A DNA stretch of 64,000 bases from Nocardia nova (GCF_002933465.1 NZ_PSZE01000017.1:80961-144960); one strand, 5' to 3'. Positions 1-8,110 are shown, counted from the first letter of the stretch. The notes: generated from the sequence alone by a model not told the origin. Numbers and translations are program-made.

Positions 1-695
1 CGCCGGTGCTGCTGGCGACCCTGCGTTACGAGAACCGGCTGGCACGCCGCGGCGGGGAACCGGTCCTCGACACCGCCATGGTCCGCGAACGCGGGTTCAG
101 TCTCGGCCTCGTGATCGCGGGCGGCTATCTGACCTTCTTCGCCGGCTTCATGCTCTGCCTGACGCTGATGCTGCAGGGCGGCCTCGGGTTGTCGCCGCTG
201 CGTGCGGGTCTGGCTTTCGCGCCGCTGGGACTGTGCTTCGCGGGCAGTTCGCTGTTCCTGGCACCGCGGGTCGCCAATCGGTTCGGGAACCGGGTCATGG
301 TGATCGGAACCTGCACCAGCCTGACCGGCCTGGGAATCACCCTGGCGGTGCTGGCCGACATGGGCACACAGGTGAGCGCCCTCGCGCTGATTCCGGGCAT
401 GATGATCGTCGGCCTCGGCAATGGGATGACCATCCCGTCGGTGGTCTCGGCCGTGCTGTCCTCGGGCATCCCCGCGCCGCAGGCCGGGATGGCGGCCGGT
501 GTGCTCACCACCGCGCAGCAGTTCGGAAACGCCATCGGCGCAACCGTTCTCGGCGTCATCTTCTTCTCGTCGCTGGGCGCGGCGCACACCACCGGCAGCT
601 ATGTGACCGCCATGGAGAGGGCCGCGGTGGCCGGGATCGTGGTCCTCGGCGTGGTGCTCGCCGCCGCGCTGGCGCTGCCGCGACGCACCCGCTGA
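1..695 (+). CDS. MFS drug-efflux transporter, C-terminal part (5' end outside window)
   Basis: The reading frame is open at the left edge, so only the last 230 or so residues are present. They form repeated hydrophobic helices separated by short charged loops, with a conserved-looking arginine/glycine loop (APRVANRFGNR) typical of the second half of 14-helix DHA2 (EmrB/QacA-type) proton antiporters, and they end in a short basic tail. The family exports hydrophobic drugs or lipids across the inner membrane. Substrate cannot be told from this half. A strong hairpin terminator follows the stop codon. The next gene is convergent, so this gene belongs to a unit that starts upstream of the window. 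Confidence 0.85.
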   Translation, partial: PVLLATLRYENRLARRGGEPVLDTAMVRERGFSLGLVIAGGYLTFFAGFMLCLTLMLQGGLGLSPLRAGLAFAPLGLCFAGSSLFLAPRVANRFGNRVMVIGTCTSLTGLGITLAVLADMGTQVSALALIPGMMIVGLGNGMTIPSVVSAVLSSGIPAPQAGMAAGVLTTAQQFGNAIGATVLGVIFFSSLGAAHTTGSYVTAMERAAVAGIVVLGVVLAAALALPRRTR

Positions 696-707
696 TGCGC
701 TCGATGT

Positions 708-732
708 CCCCGGCTACCCAGCCGGGGGCTTT
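708..732 (+). terminator. Rho-independent terminator after the MFS gene
   Basis: An 8-bp perfect GC stem (708-715 with 720-727, four-base loop ACCC) is followed by GCTTT. It lies 13 bases past the MFS stop codon, between convergent genes, and may serve both. Confidence 0.8.
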
Positions 733-741
733 CCGTGCCGA

Positions 742-1062
742 CTACAGGTACAGGCCGGTGCCGTGTTCGGGGCGTTCGCTCGCCACCGCATGCAGATCGC
801 GCTCGCGCAGCACCAGGTAGGCCTGACCCTGCACCTCCACCTCGAACTGGTCCTCGGCGCTGAACAGCACGCGGTCGCCGACGCCCACGCTGCGCACATG
901 CGAACCCACCCCACTGACCTCACCCCAGGTCAGCCGCTTCGCCACTTGCGCGGTGGCGGGAATCAGAATGCCGCCGCTGCTGCGTCGTTCGCCCTCCTCC
1001 TGGGAAACGCGAACCATGATCCGGTCGTGGAGCATCTGGATCTCTAGCTTGGCATCGGACAC
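742..1062 (-). CDS. GroES-family co-chaperonin-like protein
   Basis: A 106-residue protein with the GroES (Cpn10) fold signature: a short strand leading into LHDRIMVRV, a mobile-loop-like segment (ERRSSGGILIPATAQ) and a beta-rich C-terminal half (VGDRVLFSAEDQFEVEVQGQ). True GroES caps GroEL and helps fold proteins in the cytoplasm. This copy lacks a groEL neighbour and is diverged, so it may be a specialised paralogue. The frame stays open to 1128, but I chose the GTG at 1062 because the longer version would run into the divergent oxidase gene starting at 1113 and would add residues with no GroES counterpart. Confidence 0.8.
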   Translation of the reverse strand: MSDAKLEIQMLHDRIMVRVSQEEGERRSSGGILIPATAQVAKRLTWGEVSGVGSHVRSVGVGDRVLFSAEDQFEVEVQGQAYLVLRERDLHAVASERPEHGTGLYL

Positions 1063-1100
1063 CGCGGCAGTGTACTGCGCACGAATCCCGCGCGAACACG

Positions 1101-1106
1101 TAGGTT
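1101..1106 (+). promoter_or_regulatory. -10 box TAGGTT, leaderless start of the FAD oxidase gene
   Basis: TAGGTT ends six bases before the GTG at 1113, the spacing expected if transcription begins at the start codon. No ribosome binding site is present. Confidence 0.55.
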
Positions 1107-1112
1107 CGGGGT

Positions 1113-2471
1113 GTGGACATCGCAGCACTCGTTGACCGGCTTCCCGACGGCACGGTCGTCACCGATCCCGACATCCTCACCGGGTACCGCCACGACCGCG
1201 CGCTCGATCCACAGGCCGGAATGCCGGCGGCACTGGTCCGGCCGCTGACCACCGAACAGGTCGCGACCGTGGTCGGCTGGGCGCACGAACATCGGGTCCC
1301 GCTGGTGCCGCGCGGCGCCGGCACCGGACTGTCCGGCGGCGCGACCGCACAGGACGGCGCACTGCTGGTGAGTACCGAGCGCATGCGGCAGATCACGGTC
1401 GATCCCGTCACCCGCACCGCCGTCACCCAGCCCGGACTGCTGAACGCCGAGGTCAAACGGGCGGCTGCCGACCATGGATTGTGGTACCCGCCGGATCCGT
1501 CGTCGTTCGAGATCTGCTCGATCGGCGGCAACGCGGCCACCAACGCCGGTGGGCTGTGCTGCGTGAAATACGGCGTCACCACCGACTACATCCTGGGTAT
1601 GGAGGTGGTACTCGCCGACGGCACGGTGGTCCGGCTGGGCGGGCCGCGACTCAAGGATTCCGCCGGGCTGTCGCTGACCAAACTGTTCGTCGGCAGCGAG
1701 GGCACCCTCGGCATCATCACCGAACTGACGCTGCGGTTGCTCCCCGCGCAGCCGCAACAGAGCACCGTGGTCGCCACGTTTTCCACCCTCACCGCGGCCA
1801 CCGCGGCGATCGAGGCGATCGCGGCCCGGCTGCGTCCCTCGATGCTGGAATTCATGGACTCGGTGGCGATCAACGCCGTCGAGGACGAGATGGGGATGGG
1901 GCTCGATCGCGAGGCCGCCGCGATGCTGGTGGCCCGCTCCGACGCCCCCGGCGAATACCGTGCCCGGGAGGCCGCGATCATCGCCGAGGCCTGCGAAAGC
2001 GCCGGAGCCGCCGAGGTTTTCCGGACCGAGGACCCCGAGGAGGGCGAAGCGTTCTGCGCCGCACGGCGATTCGCGATTCCCGCGGTCGAACGCAAGGGTC
2101 CGCTGCTGCTCGAGGACGTCGGCGTGCCGCTGCCGCGCCTGGGCGAGCTGGTCATGGCTATCGCCGAGATCGCCGAGCGTCGGGAGGTGCTGATCTCGGT
2201 GATCGCGCACGCCGGTGACGGCAACACCCACCCGCTGATCGTCTACAACCCCGCCGATGCGGACGAGACCGCACGCGCGCATCAGGCCTTCGGCGAAATC
2301 ATGGACCTGGCCATCGCGCTCGGCGGCACGATCACCGGCGAACACGGCGTCGGCCGGTTGAAGAAGGCGTGGCTGCCGGATCAGGTCGGTCCGGAGGTGA
2401 TGGATCTGACCCGCCGCATCAAGGAGGCCCTGGACCCCCACGGCATTCTCAACCCGGGCGCGGTGCTGTAG
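1113..2471 (+). CDS. FAD-linked oxidase, GlcD / D-lactate dehydrogenase type
   Basis: A 452-residue flavoprotein of the vanillyl-alcohol-oxidase fold. The N-terminal FAD domain contains the glycine-rich loop PRGAGTGLSGGA (around residue 68), GGNAATNAGGLCCVKYG (around 145) and GSEGTLGIITE (around 195). The C-terminal FAD-oxidase domain ends with ITGEHGVGRLKKAWL and a typical NPGAVL tail. Members oxidise 2-hydroxy acids such as glycolate or D-lactate and pass electrons to a quinone or partner subunit. The exact substrate is not visible. No GlcE/GlcF iron-sulfur partner lies nearby, which favours a single-subunit D-2-hydroxyacid dehydrogenase. Length and domain order are normal. Confidence 0.88.
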   Translation: MDIAALVDRLPDGTVVTDPDILTGYRHDRALDPQAGMPAALVRPLTTEQVATVVGWAHEHRVPLVPRGAGTGLSGGATAQDGALLVSTERMRQITVDPVTRTAVTQPGLLNAEVKRAAADHGLWYPPDPSSFEICSIGGNAATNAGGLCCVKYGVTTDYILGMEVVLADGTVVRLGGPRLKDSAGLSLTKLFVGSEGTLGIITELTLRLLPAQPQQSTVVATFSTLTAATAAIEAIAARLRPSMLEFMDSVAINAVEDEMGMGLDREAAAMLVARSDAPGEYRAREAAIIAEACESAGAAEVFRTEDPEEGEAFCAARRFAIPAVERKGPLLLEDVGVPLPRLGELVMAIAEIAERREVLISVIAHAGDGNTHPLIVYNPADADETARAHQAFGEIMDLAIALGGTITGEHGVGRLKKAWLPDQVGPEVMDLTRRIKEALDPHGILNPGAVL

Positions 2472-2528
2472 CGGTCCGCCACATCGGAGACCGGAACAAA
2501 TCGAGGCGACGAGGGAGTTCTACGTGAT

Positions 2529-2819
2529 ATGACGACCAGGCTCGAGCACAATACGGCCGCCGGCCGCTACGAGATCTACATCGACGACACTCTCGCCGGC
2601 TACGCGGACTACGCCGAGAGCAGCGCGGGCGACAAGCCGATTCGCGATCTCAACCACACCCTCACCTTCCCCGAGTTCCGCGGGCGCGGGGTGGCGGCGC
2701 AACTGGTCGAATACGCGCTCACCGACTGCCGCGACAACGGCTTCGCCGTGGTGCCGACCTGCTGGTACGTGGAGCAGTACATCGGCGACCATCGCGAATA
2801 CGCCGACCTGGTCGCCTAG
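2529..2819 (+). CDS. Small GNAT-family N-acetyltransferase (YjdJ type)
   Basis: A 96-residue minimal acetyltransferase. It has the acetyl-CoA binding signature FRGRGVAAQLVEYAL (residues about 56-70) followed by a last strand with PTCWYVEQYI, matching the short YjdJ-like GNAT subfamily (N-acetyltransferase domain-containing, about 90-100 residues). Substrate unknown. The ATG at 2529 has a GAGGGAG ribosome binding site ten bases upstream. The gene is 57 bases after the FAD oxidase and could share its transcript. It is convergent with the next gene. Confidence 0.8.
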   Translation: MTTRLEHNTAAGRYEIYIDDTLAGYADYAESSAGDKPIRDLNHTLTFPEFRGRGVAAQLVEYALTDCRDNGFAVVPTCWYVEQYIGDHREYADLVA

Positions 2820-2860
2820 CGGCCCTCCTGCGGCGCCACGGTTGTCCTGCGGCGTCCGCG

Positions 2861-3169
2861 TCAGATGCGGCGCCGCCAGACCAGGAACTGGCGGTCGCCG
2901 ATCGTCTCCATCGCCTGGATCACGGCGGCGTTGTCGAAGCCCGGTAGTTTCTGCAGGCGGGCCAGGAACTCGGTGTCGGCAGCGGAATGCGGTACCACGC
3001 AACCGTTCCCGCGCACACCGATCAGTACGAAGAACACGTCGTCGGCGAAGGGACCGTCGGCGGTGGTGATGATCCGCACCTCGGTCAGCTCCAGCCAGGT
3101 GACCTCTTCGATTCGCCCGTTGTCCAGGGTGCGGCGGACGAACCTGTCGGTGATCTCCACGCCTGCCAT
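2861..3169 (-). CDS. Conserved hypothetical protein, 102 residues
   Basis: I do not recognise a named family. The protein reads as a compact cytoplasmic domain: a strand-rich first half (EEVTWLELTEVRIITTADGPFADDVFFVLIG), a GNGCVVPHS turn, then a helix ending in FLVWRRR. The mix of residues and the strong third-position GC bias support real coding. It faces an AT-rich gap of 300 bases upstream and is convergent with the small acetyltransferase gene. Function cannot be assigned. Confidence 0.6.
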   Translation of the reverse strand: MAGVEITDRFVRRTLDNGRIEEVTWLELTEVRIITTADGPFADDVFFVLIGVRGNGCVVPHSAADTEFLARLQKLPGFDNAAVIQAMETIGDRQFLVWRRRI

Positions 3170-3410
3170 GCATCAATAGTGCGCCGCGAAAGCCGTTGGG
3201 ACAATTCCGAATTCGCCCGATTGCGATTGAACGAACATTTGAAATTGCATCTGAAAGTACGTCGCAGAGATTTTCGTGGCATTACCGTTCTACCAGCGAA
3301 AATTGCCGGTAATTCACTGAATTCGGCGCTTCGATACCGTAACTCGTCCTGACAACTCGCTGTGCGCGACGCGCCACGAAGCGGGGCCGCCTCGGTTGAT
3401 GTCACAAGGC
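3170..3410. other. AT-rich gene-free stretch
   Basis: No convincing gene. Between about 3180 and 3350 the base composition is clearly lower in GC than everything around it, with several AATTC/GAATT words. It holds a 7-bp inverted repeat, ATTACCG at 3281-3287 and CGGTAAT at 3307-3313, 19 bases apart. It probably contains the promoter of the 102-residue protein gene at its left edge. The rest is unexplained. Confidence 0.5.
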
Positions 3411-3452
3411 GACGCGGGCGGCGCCGGGTCGTTCCCCGGCACCGCCCGCGTC
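3411..3452 (-). terminator. Long GC hairpin after the acyl-CoA dehydrogenase gene
   Basis: Arms 3411-3428 and 3435-3452 pair over 17 positions with one C-A mismatch and a six-base loop. It starts 18 bases past the stop of the minus-strand acyl-CoA dehydrogenase gene. There is no U-run, which is common for actinobacterial terminators. Confidence 0.7.
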
Positions 3453-3469
3453 GTCGAGCGAGCCCGCGA

Positions 3470-4627
3470 TCAGCGCAGCAGCTGGCGCGACATGACCAGA
3501 CGCTGAATCTGGTTGGTGCCCTCGTAGATCTGGGTGATCTTGGCATCGCGCATCATTCGCTCCACCGGGAAGTCGGTGGTGTAGCCGGCGCCGCCGAACA
3601 GCTGCACGGCGTTGGTGGTGACCTCCATCGCCACATCGGAGGCGAAGCACTTGGAGGCGGCGGAGATGAAGCCCAGGTTCTCCTCGCCACGCTCGGCGCG
3701 CGCGGCGGAGGTGTAGACCATCAGGCGCGCGGCCTCGACCTTCATCGCCATATCGGCGAGCATGAACTGGGTGTTCTGGAAATCGGAGATGGCCTTGCCG
3801 AACTGCTTGCGCTCCTTGGTGTAGGCGATCGCGGCGTCCAGCGCACCCTGGGCGAGGCCGACGGCCTGCGCGCCGATGGTGGGCCGGGTGTGGTCGAGGG
3901 TCTGCAGCGCGGTTTTGAAACCGGTGCCCTCGGCGCCGATGATCCGGTCACCCGGGATGCGGCAGTTCTCGAAGTACAGTTCGGCGGTCGGCGAACCCTT
4001 GATGCCCAGCTTGTGCTCGAGCGGGCCGACCACGAAGCCCTCGTCGTCCTTGTGGACCATGAACGCGGAGATGCCGTTGGCGCCCTTCTCCGGATCGGTC
4101 ACCGCCATCACGGTGTACCAGGTGGACTGGCCACCGTTGGTGATCCAGCACTTGGAACCGTTGATCACCCAGTCGTCACCGTCGCGCTTGGCGCGGGTGC
4201 GCATGGAAGCCGCATCCGAACCGGCCTCGCGCTCGGACAGGCAGTAGGAGGCCATCTTGCCCTCGACGAGGTCGGGCAGCACCTTCTGCTTCAGTTCCTC
4301 GGAACCCTGCAGGATCAGGCCCATCGTGCCGAGCTTGTTCACGGCCGGGATCAGCGAGGACGAACCACAGACGCGGGCGACCTCCTCGATCACGATGCAG
4401 GTGGCGACCGAGTCGGCACCCTGGCCGCCGTAGGCCTCGGGGACGTGGACCGCGTTGAAGCCCGCGGCGTTCAGCGCGTCCAGCGCCTCCTGCGGGAACC
4501 GGGCGTTGCCGTCGACATCCTTGGCGTGCGGGGCGATCTCCTTCTCGGCCAGGCCGCGAATCGCCGCGCGCAATTCGTCGTGGATGTCGTCCAACTTGAA
4601 CAGTTCGAAATCGGGGTTGCCCGCCAT
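3470..4627 (-). CDS. fadE25: Acyl-CoA dehydrogenase, FadE25 type
   Basis: A 385-residue flavoenzyme of the acyl-CoA dehydrogenase family, catalysing the FAD-dependent alpha,beta-desaturation of an acyl-CoA in the cytoplasm with electrons going to ETF. Visible family signatures are YCLSEREAGSDA, the substrate/FAD strand GSKCWITNGGQ, KERKQFGKAISDFQ and the C-terminal IYEGTNQIQRLVM, whose Glu is the usual catalytic base. Gene order next to purE/purK matches M. tuberculosis fadE25. The ATG at 4627 has AGGAG seven bases upstream; a longer frame to 4702 lacks family sequence and would overlap the operator. It lies downstream of a TetR gene, with two identical palindromes around its probable promoter. 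Chain-length preference is not deducible. Confidence 0.9.
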   Translation of the reverse strand: MAGNPDFELFKLDDIHDELRAAIRGLAEKEIAPHAKDVDGNARFPQEALDALNAAGFNAVHVPEAYGGQGADSVATCIVIEEVARVCGSSSLIPAVNKLGTMGLILQGSEELKQKVLPDLVEGKMASYCLSEREAGSDAASMRTRAKRDGDDWVINGSKCWITNGGQSTWYTVMAVTDPEKGANGISAFMVHKDDEGFVVGPLEHKLGIKGSPTAELYFENCRIPGDRIIGAEGTGFKTALQTLDHTRPTIGAQAVGLAQGALDAAIAYTKERKQFGKAISDFQNTQFMLADMAMKVEAARLMVYTSAARAERGEENLGFISAASKCFASDVAMEVTTNAVQLFGGAGYTTDFPVERMMRDAKITQIYEGTNQIQRLVMSRQLLR

Positions 4628-4697
4628 GGGTTCACTCCTGGTCGTGGGGTTTCGATTCGCCTGGTCCGCGAATCCCGGCACTACACTGGCGCACCTC

Positions 4698-4710
4698 GGC
4701 ACTCAGTGCC
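4698..4710. promoter_or_regulatory. Operator copy 1: GGCACTCAGTGCC
   Basis: GGCACT and AGTGCC are perfect inverted arms around one central base. The site lies just downstream of the probable -10 box of the acyl-CoA dehydrogenase gene, at about +5 to +17, where a bound TetR-type repressor would block transcription. Confidence 0.65.
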
Positions 4711-4721
4711 AGTCGGATTCG

Positions 4722-4727
4722 AGTATA
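4722..4727 (-). promoter_or_regulatory. Probable -10 box TATACT of the acyl-CoA dehydrogenase gene
   Basis: TATACT on the minus strand sits between the two operator copies, 95 bases before the start codon. No good -35 element is visible. Confidence 0.5.
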
Positions 4728-4772
4728 CGCCGTCCGAGGGCGACGACGTGAGGGGATAGCCGCCATCCTCGG

Positions 4773-4787
4773 TGGCACTCAGTGCCA
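4773..4787. promoter_or_regulatory. Operator copy 2: TGGCACTCAGTGCCA
   Basis: A 15-base palindrome with 7-bp perfect arms and the same 13-base core as the copy at 4698. Centres are 76 bases apart, bracketing the promoter. It lies 24 bases beyond the stop of the upstream TetR gene. Confidence 0.65.
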
Positions 4788-4810
4788 ATCCTTGGATCCA
4801 GCGGCCCGGT

Positions 4811-5491
4811 TCACAGATTATCGAGGCGGTCGGCCAGGAGGTCGGCGACCTGCCGGGCAGGCATCTCGCGCGGGAAGACCGCCACCACCATCTCGCCCGG
4901 TTCCGAGGCCGCACCGGGGGGCGCGATCGCCCGGACCGCCGCACGCAAATCGGCCGCGCTCGCCTCGGATCGACCACGCACCATGCGGCGCAGCAGATAG
5001 TTGTGGGTGGCGGTGACGGCCGCACTGAATTGGATCAGCGCGAGATCGGGCACCTCGGGCAGCCGATCGCGCAAATAGTCGGTGAACAGCCGTTCGTACC
5101 GGAAAACGGTCACGATCTCGCGATCGCGCAGCGCCGACGCTTGCCGGACGACCCGATACCGGCGCGCGGCCAGTTCCCTGGTCTCGGTGAACCGCTCGAA
5201 GATCCCGACCACCGCCTCTCGCACGGCGTCCCACGGATCACCCTGCGCCGCAGCCAGATACGCCTTCGCCCGGGCGAGCTGCTCCTCGTGATCGGCGAAG
5301 ACCACATCCTCCTTCGACCGGAACTGCCGAAAGAACGTCCGCCGCGAAATCCCCGCCGCCTCCGCGATCTCGTCCACCGTCGTCGCCTCGTACCCCTGCT
5401 CCGCGAACAGCCGCAACGCGTGATCGACCACAGCCAGCCGAAACTCCGCGGCGTCGGCAGCACGAACGGGGGTCGGATTGTCGCTGGGCAC
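4811..5491 (-). CDS. TetR-family transcriptional regulator
   Basis: A 226-residue DNA-binding repressor. The N-terminal domain has the TetR helix-turn-helix (ALRLFAEQGYEATTVDEIAEAAGISRRTFFRQFRSKEDVVFA, about residues 25-68); the remainder is helical ligand-binding domain. TetR proteins next to fadE genes usually sense acyl-CoA or related lipids. Its neighbour downstream is the acyl-CoA dehydrogenase gene, whose promoter carries two copies of one palindrome, so this protein is the obvious candidate to bind there (inference). No such palindrome precedes its own start, which argues against simple autoregulation at that site. Start GTG at 5491 is preceded by a leaderless -10 box. Confidence 0.88.
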   Translation of the reverse strand: MPSDNPTPVRAADAAEFRLAVVDHALRLFAEQGYEATTVDEIAEAAGISRRTFFRQFRSKEDVVFADHEEQLARAKAYLAAAQGDPWDAVREAVVGIFERFTETRELAARRYRVVRQASALRDREIVTVFRYERLFTDYLRDRLPEVPDLALIQFSAAVTATHNYLLRRMVRGRSEASAADLRAAVRAIAPPGAASEPGEMVVAVFPREMPARQVADLLADRLDNL

Positions 5492-5497
5492 CCCACA

Positions 5498-5503
5498 ACG
5501 GTA
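5498..5503 (-). promoter_or_regulatory. -10 box TACCGT, leaderless start of the tetR gene
   Basis: TACCGT on the minus strand ends six bases before the GTG at 5491, and no ribosome binding site precedes that codon. Confidence 0.5.
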
Positions 5504-5660
5504 GCTGTGCCGAGTCCCTGGGAACTTCTGCGTGTCGTTGGGCGCAGCGACATTCGCGCTTCGGACCGGCGGTCAGGCGTTCGGTTACCGTCCGGGCGTG
5601 CCCGATGAGTTACCGATGTTCTCGCGAGATCACTCGGCCGGGCGATAGACCCGCACCATC

Positions 5661-6209
5661 TCAGCCCAGCAGGCGGGTGCGCAGGGCTTCGTCCTTGTCG
5701 AGGACCAGTTTTTCCAGGTCGGCCTGGAACTGTTCCATGCGGGTGCGCAGGTGGGGGTCGGCGGCGGCGAGGATGCGGACGGCGAGCAGGCCCGCGTTGC
5801 GGGCGCCGCCGATGGACACCGTGGCGACGGGGACGCCGGCGGGCATCTGCACGATCGACAGCAGGGAGTCCATGCCGTCGAGATACTTCAGCGGCACCGG
5901 GACGCCGATCACCGGCAGCGGGGTGGCCGAGGCGACCATGCCGGGCAGGTGGGCGGCGCCACCGGCACCGGCGATGATCACCTTGACGCCGCGACCGGCG
6001 GCCTCGCGGGCGTAGTCGAGCATGCGCTGCGGCGTGCGATGCGCCGAGACGACACCGACCTCGAAGCGAATCCCGAACTCCGCCAACGCTTCCGCGGCCG
6101 CTTCCATCGTGGGCCAATCGGAATCGCTGCCCATGATCAGGCCGACCGCCGGAGCGGAGCCTGCGGAGCGACCATCGAACACAGCTGCGCCCTCCACGTT
6201 GTCACTCAT
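5661..6209 (-). CDS. purE: N5-carboxyaminoimidazole ribonucleotide mutase
   Basis: A 182-residue class I PurE. It converts N5-CAIR to CAIR in de novo purine synthesis. Signatures are GLIMGSDSDWPTMEAA (the SDS phosphate site), VVSAHRTPQRM with the catalytic His, and IIAGAGGAAHLPGMVAS. The ATG at 6209 lies inside the end of purK, overlapping it by eight bases, so the two products are translationally coupled and work in sequence: PurK makes N5-CAIR, PurE rearranges it. The 20-residue N-terminal leader before GLIMGSDS is slightly longer than in some homologues. Confidence 0.95.
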   Translation of the reverse strand: MSDNVEGAAVFDGRSAGSAPAVGLIMGSDSDWPTMEAAAEALAEFGIRFEVGVVSAHRTPQRMLDYAREAAGRGVKVIIAGAGGAAHLPGMVASATPLPVIGVPVPLKYLDGMDSLLSIVQMPAGVPVATVSIGGARNAGLLAVRILAAADPHLRTRMEQFQADLEKLVLDKDEALRTRLLG

Positions 6210-7491
6210 GGGGATCCCATCCATCGGTCCACACCGCGTGCGACATCCAGTGCGCCGCCCGTTCGGCCTTCTCCCGCACCTCGGCCACGTCGTCACCGAG
6301 GATGTTCACGTGCCCGATCTTGCGCTTCGGGCGCTCGCCCTTGCCGTAGAGGTGCACTTTCGCCTCCGGAATCCGGGCGAACAGGTGGTGCAGCCGCTCG
6401 TCCATCGACATCGCCGGCGCCTCGGCCGCGCCGAGGATGTTCGCCATCACCGTCACCGGCGCGAGCGGCGTGGTGGCGCCGAGCGGATAGTCGAGAACCG
6501 CACGCAGATGCTGTTCGAACTGTCCGGTGACGGCACCGTCCATCCCCCAGTGCCCGGAATTGTGCGGGCGCATGGCCAGCTCGTTGACCAGCAGATCACC
6601 GGCGCGGGTTTCGAACAGCTCGACGGCCATCGCGCCGGTGACGCCGAGTTCGGCGGCCAGTCGCAGGGCCAGCGATTCGGCCTCGGTCGCGGCCTCGTCC
6701 GACAGTTGCGGCGCGGGCGCGATCACCACGGCACACTGCCCCTCGCGTTGCACCGTCTCGACCACGGGCCAGGCCGCGGCCTGCCCGAACGGCGAGCGCG
6801 CCACCATCGCGGAGAGCTCACGCTTCAGATCCACCCGCTGCTCGGCGAGCAAGGTCACACCATGCCCGAGCTGATCGGTGACGACGCGTTCGGCTTCCGC
6901 GGCGTCGTCGATCATCCACACGCCGCGCCCGTCGTAGCCGCCCCGCACCGCCTTCAGCACGAACGGACCGTGTTCGGCGAGGAATCCGGTGGCGTCCGCG
7001 ACCGCCTCGACCGCGGTGAACGCCGGAACCGGGACTCCCATCCCGGCCAGCTTGCGCCGCATCGCGAGCTTGTCCTGGGCGTAGACCAGCGCGGCCGGCG
7101 GAGGCTGCACGTTCACGCCCTCGGCCACCAGCGCCAGCAGATGCTCGGTCGGCACATGTTCGTGATCGAAGGTCACCGCGTGCGTACCGACGGCAACTTT
7201 GCGCAGGGCGGCGAGATCGGTATGCGATCCGAGCACCAACTCGGGGCTGACCTGGGCCGCCGGATCGTCGGGTCGCTCGGCCAGGACCCGCAGGCGCTGC
7301 CCCAGCGCCACGGCCGCCTGATGCGTCATTCGCGCCAGCTGCCCGCCGCCGATCATCGCGACGGTCGGCATTCCACCGCCCTCGAAACTGCGCGAAACCG
7401 GCATCGGTTCACCTTCGGCAACCTCGTGCACCCCGGTGGAGGGGTCCATCGATGGCCCACTACGCTCGCTCACAGCCCACCATGTTGTCAT
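6202..7491 (-). CDS. purK: N5-carboxyaminoimidazole ribonucleotide synthetase
   Basis: An ATP-grasp enzyme that uses ATP and bicarbonate to carboxylate AIR to N5-CAIR. The dinucleotide-like start PTVAMIGGGQLARM lies at about residue 41, followed by HTDLAALRKVA, FDHEHVP, KAVRGGYDGRGVW and the C-terminal NELAMRPHNSGHWGMDG that holds metal- and substrate-binding residues. The stop overlaps the purE start. The true start is uncertain: ATG codons at 7491, 7449 and 7404 are all possible, and the last has GAAGGTG a few bases upstream. The coordinates give the longest version. The divergent gtrA gene begins at 7556. Confidence 0.93.
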   Translation of the reverse strand: MTTWWAVSERSGPSMDPSTGVHEVAEGEPMPVSRSFEGGGMPTVAMIGGGQLARMTHQAAVALGQRLRVLAERPDDPAAQVSPELVLGSHTDLAALRKVAVGTHAVTFDHEHVPTEHLLALVAEGVNVQPPPAALVYAQDKLAMRRKLAGMGVPVPAFTAVEAVADATGFLAEHGPFVLKAVRGGYDGRGVWMIDDAAEAERVVTDQLGHGVTLLAEQRVDLKRELSAMVARSPFGQAAAWPVVETVQREGQCAVVIAPAPQLSDEAATEAESLALRLAAELGVTGAMAVELFETRAGDLLVNELAMRPHNSGHWGMDGAVTGQFEQHLRAVLDYPLGATTPLAPVTVMANILGAAEAPAMSMDERLHHLFARIPEAKVHLYGKGERPKRKIGHVNILGDDVAEVREKAERAAHWMSHAVWTDGWDPHE

Positions 7492-7543
7492 GCGCCCACA
7501 CGCGGGGATGAGTGCGGGTTGATTGCCCGACGCGGGGCGGACG

Positions 7544-7549
7544 TAGACT
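7544..7549 (+). promoter_or_regulatory. -10 box TAGACT, leaderless start of gtrA
   Basis: TAGACT ends six bases before the GTG at 7556. There is no ribosome binding site. Confidence 0.6.
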
Positions 7550-7555
7550 CACCGG

Positions 7556-8101
7556 GTGCCATTTGTCGACGATGTGGTCAACATCCTGCCCAAAACGCTA
7601 CGGGACCTCGCTATTCGTCATCACGAGCTGATCAAGTTCGCGATTGTCGGAGCGACCACTTTCGTCATCGACAGCGGTATCTTCTACATCCTCAAATTGA
7701 CGGTTCTCGAGTCGAAACCGATCACGGCCAAGATCATTTCCGGAGTTATCGCGGTCATCGCGTCCTACATCCTGAACCGGGAATGGTCATTCAAGGGTCG
7801 CGGCGGTCGTGAGAAGCACCACGAGGCCCTGTTGTTCTTCGTGGTCAGCGCCATCGGTGTGCTGCTGTCGAATCTCCCGCTGTGGGCTTCGCGGTATTTC
7901 TTCCATCTGCACGTTCCCGATGTCAGCTTGACCGTGGAGAACATCGCCGACTTCGTCAGCGCCTTCATCATCGGCAACATCCTGCAGATGGTGTTCCGAT
8001 TCTGGGCGATGAAGCGCTGGGTGTTCCCCGACGAAATCGACGCACTGGTCGAAGAATTCGAAGAACTGTACGAGGAAGAGAAACCGCTCGGCTTCAGCTG
8101 A
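7556..8101 (+). CDS. GtrA-family membrane protein
   Basis: A 181-residue protein with four hydrophobic helices (about residues 27-47, 58-76, 92-110 and 132-152), the layout of the GtrA family. Members help move polyprenyl-phosphate-linked sugars across the membrane for wall or arabinogalactan decoration. The motif ILNREWSFKGRG after helix 2 is a family hallmark. The C-terminal tail is strongly acidic (DALVEEFEELYEEEK). It occupies the same place, divergent from purK, as Rv3277 in M. tuberculosis. It is convergent with the sensor kinase gene, nine bases away. Confidence 0.88.
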   Translation: MPFVDDVVNILPKTLRDLAIRHHELIKFAIVGATTFVIDSGIFYILKLTVLESKPITAKIISGVIAVIASYILNREWSFKGRGGREKHHEALLFFVVSAIGVLLSNLPLWASRYFFHLHVPDVSLTVENIADFVSAFIIGNILQMVFRFWAMKRWVFPDEIDALVEEFEELYEEEKPLGFS

Positions 8102-8110
8102 ACCCACCGT

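Noticed and set aside
1044..2441. Minus-strand frame of 465 codons opposite the FAD oxidase gene
   Set aside because: His/Gly/Arg-rich shadow; the plus strand carries all flavoprotein motifs.
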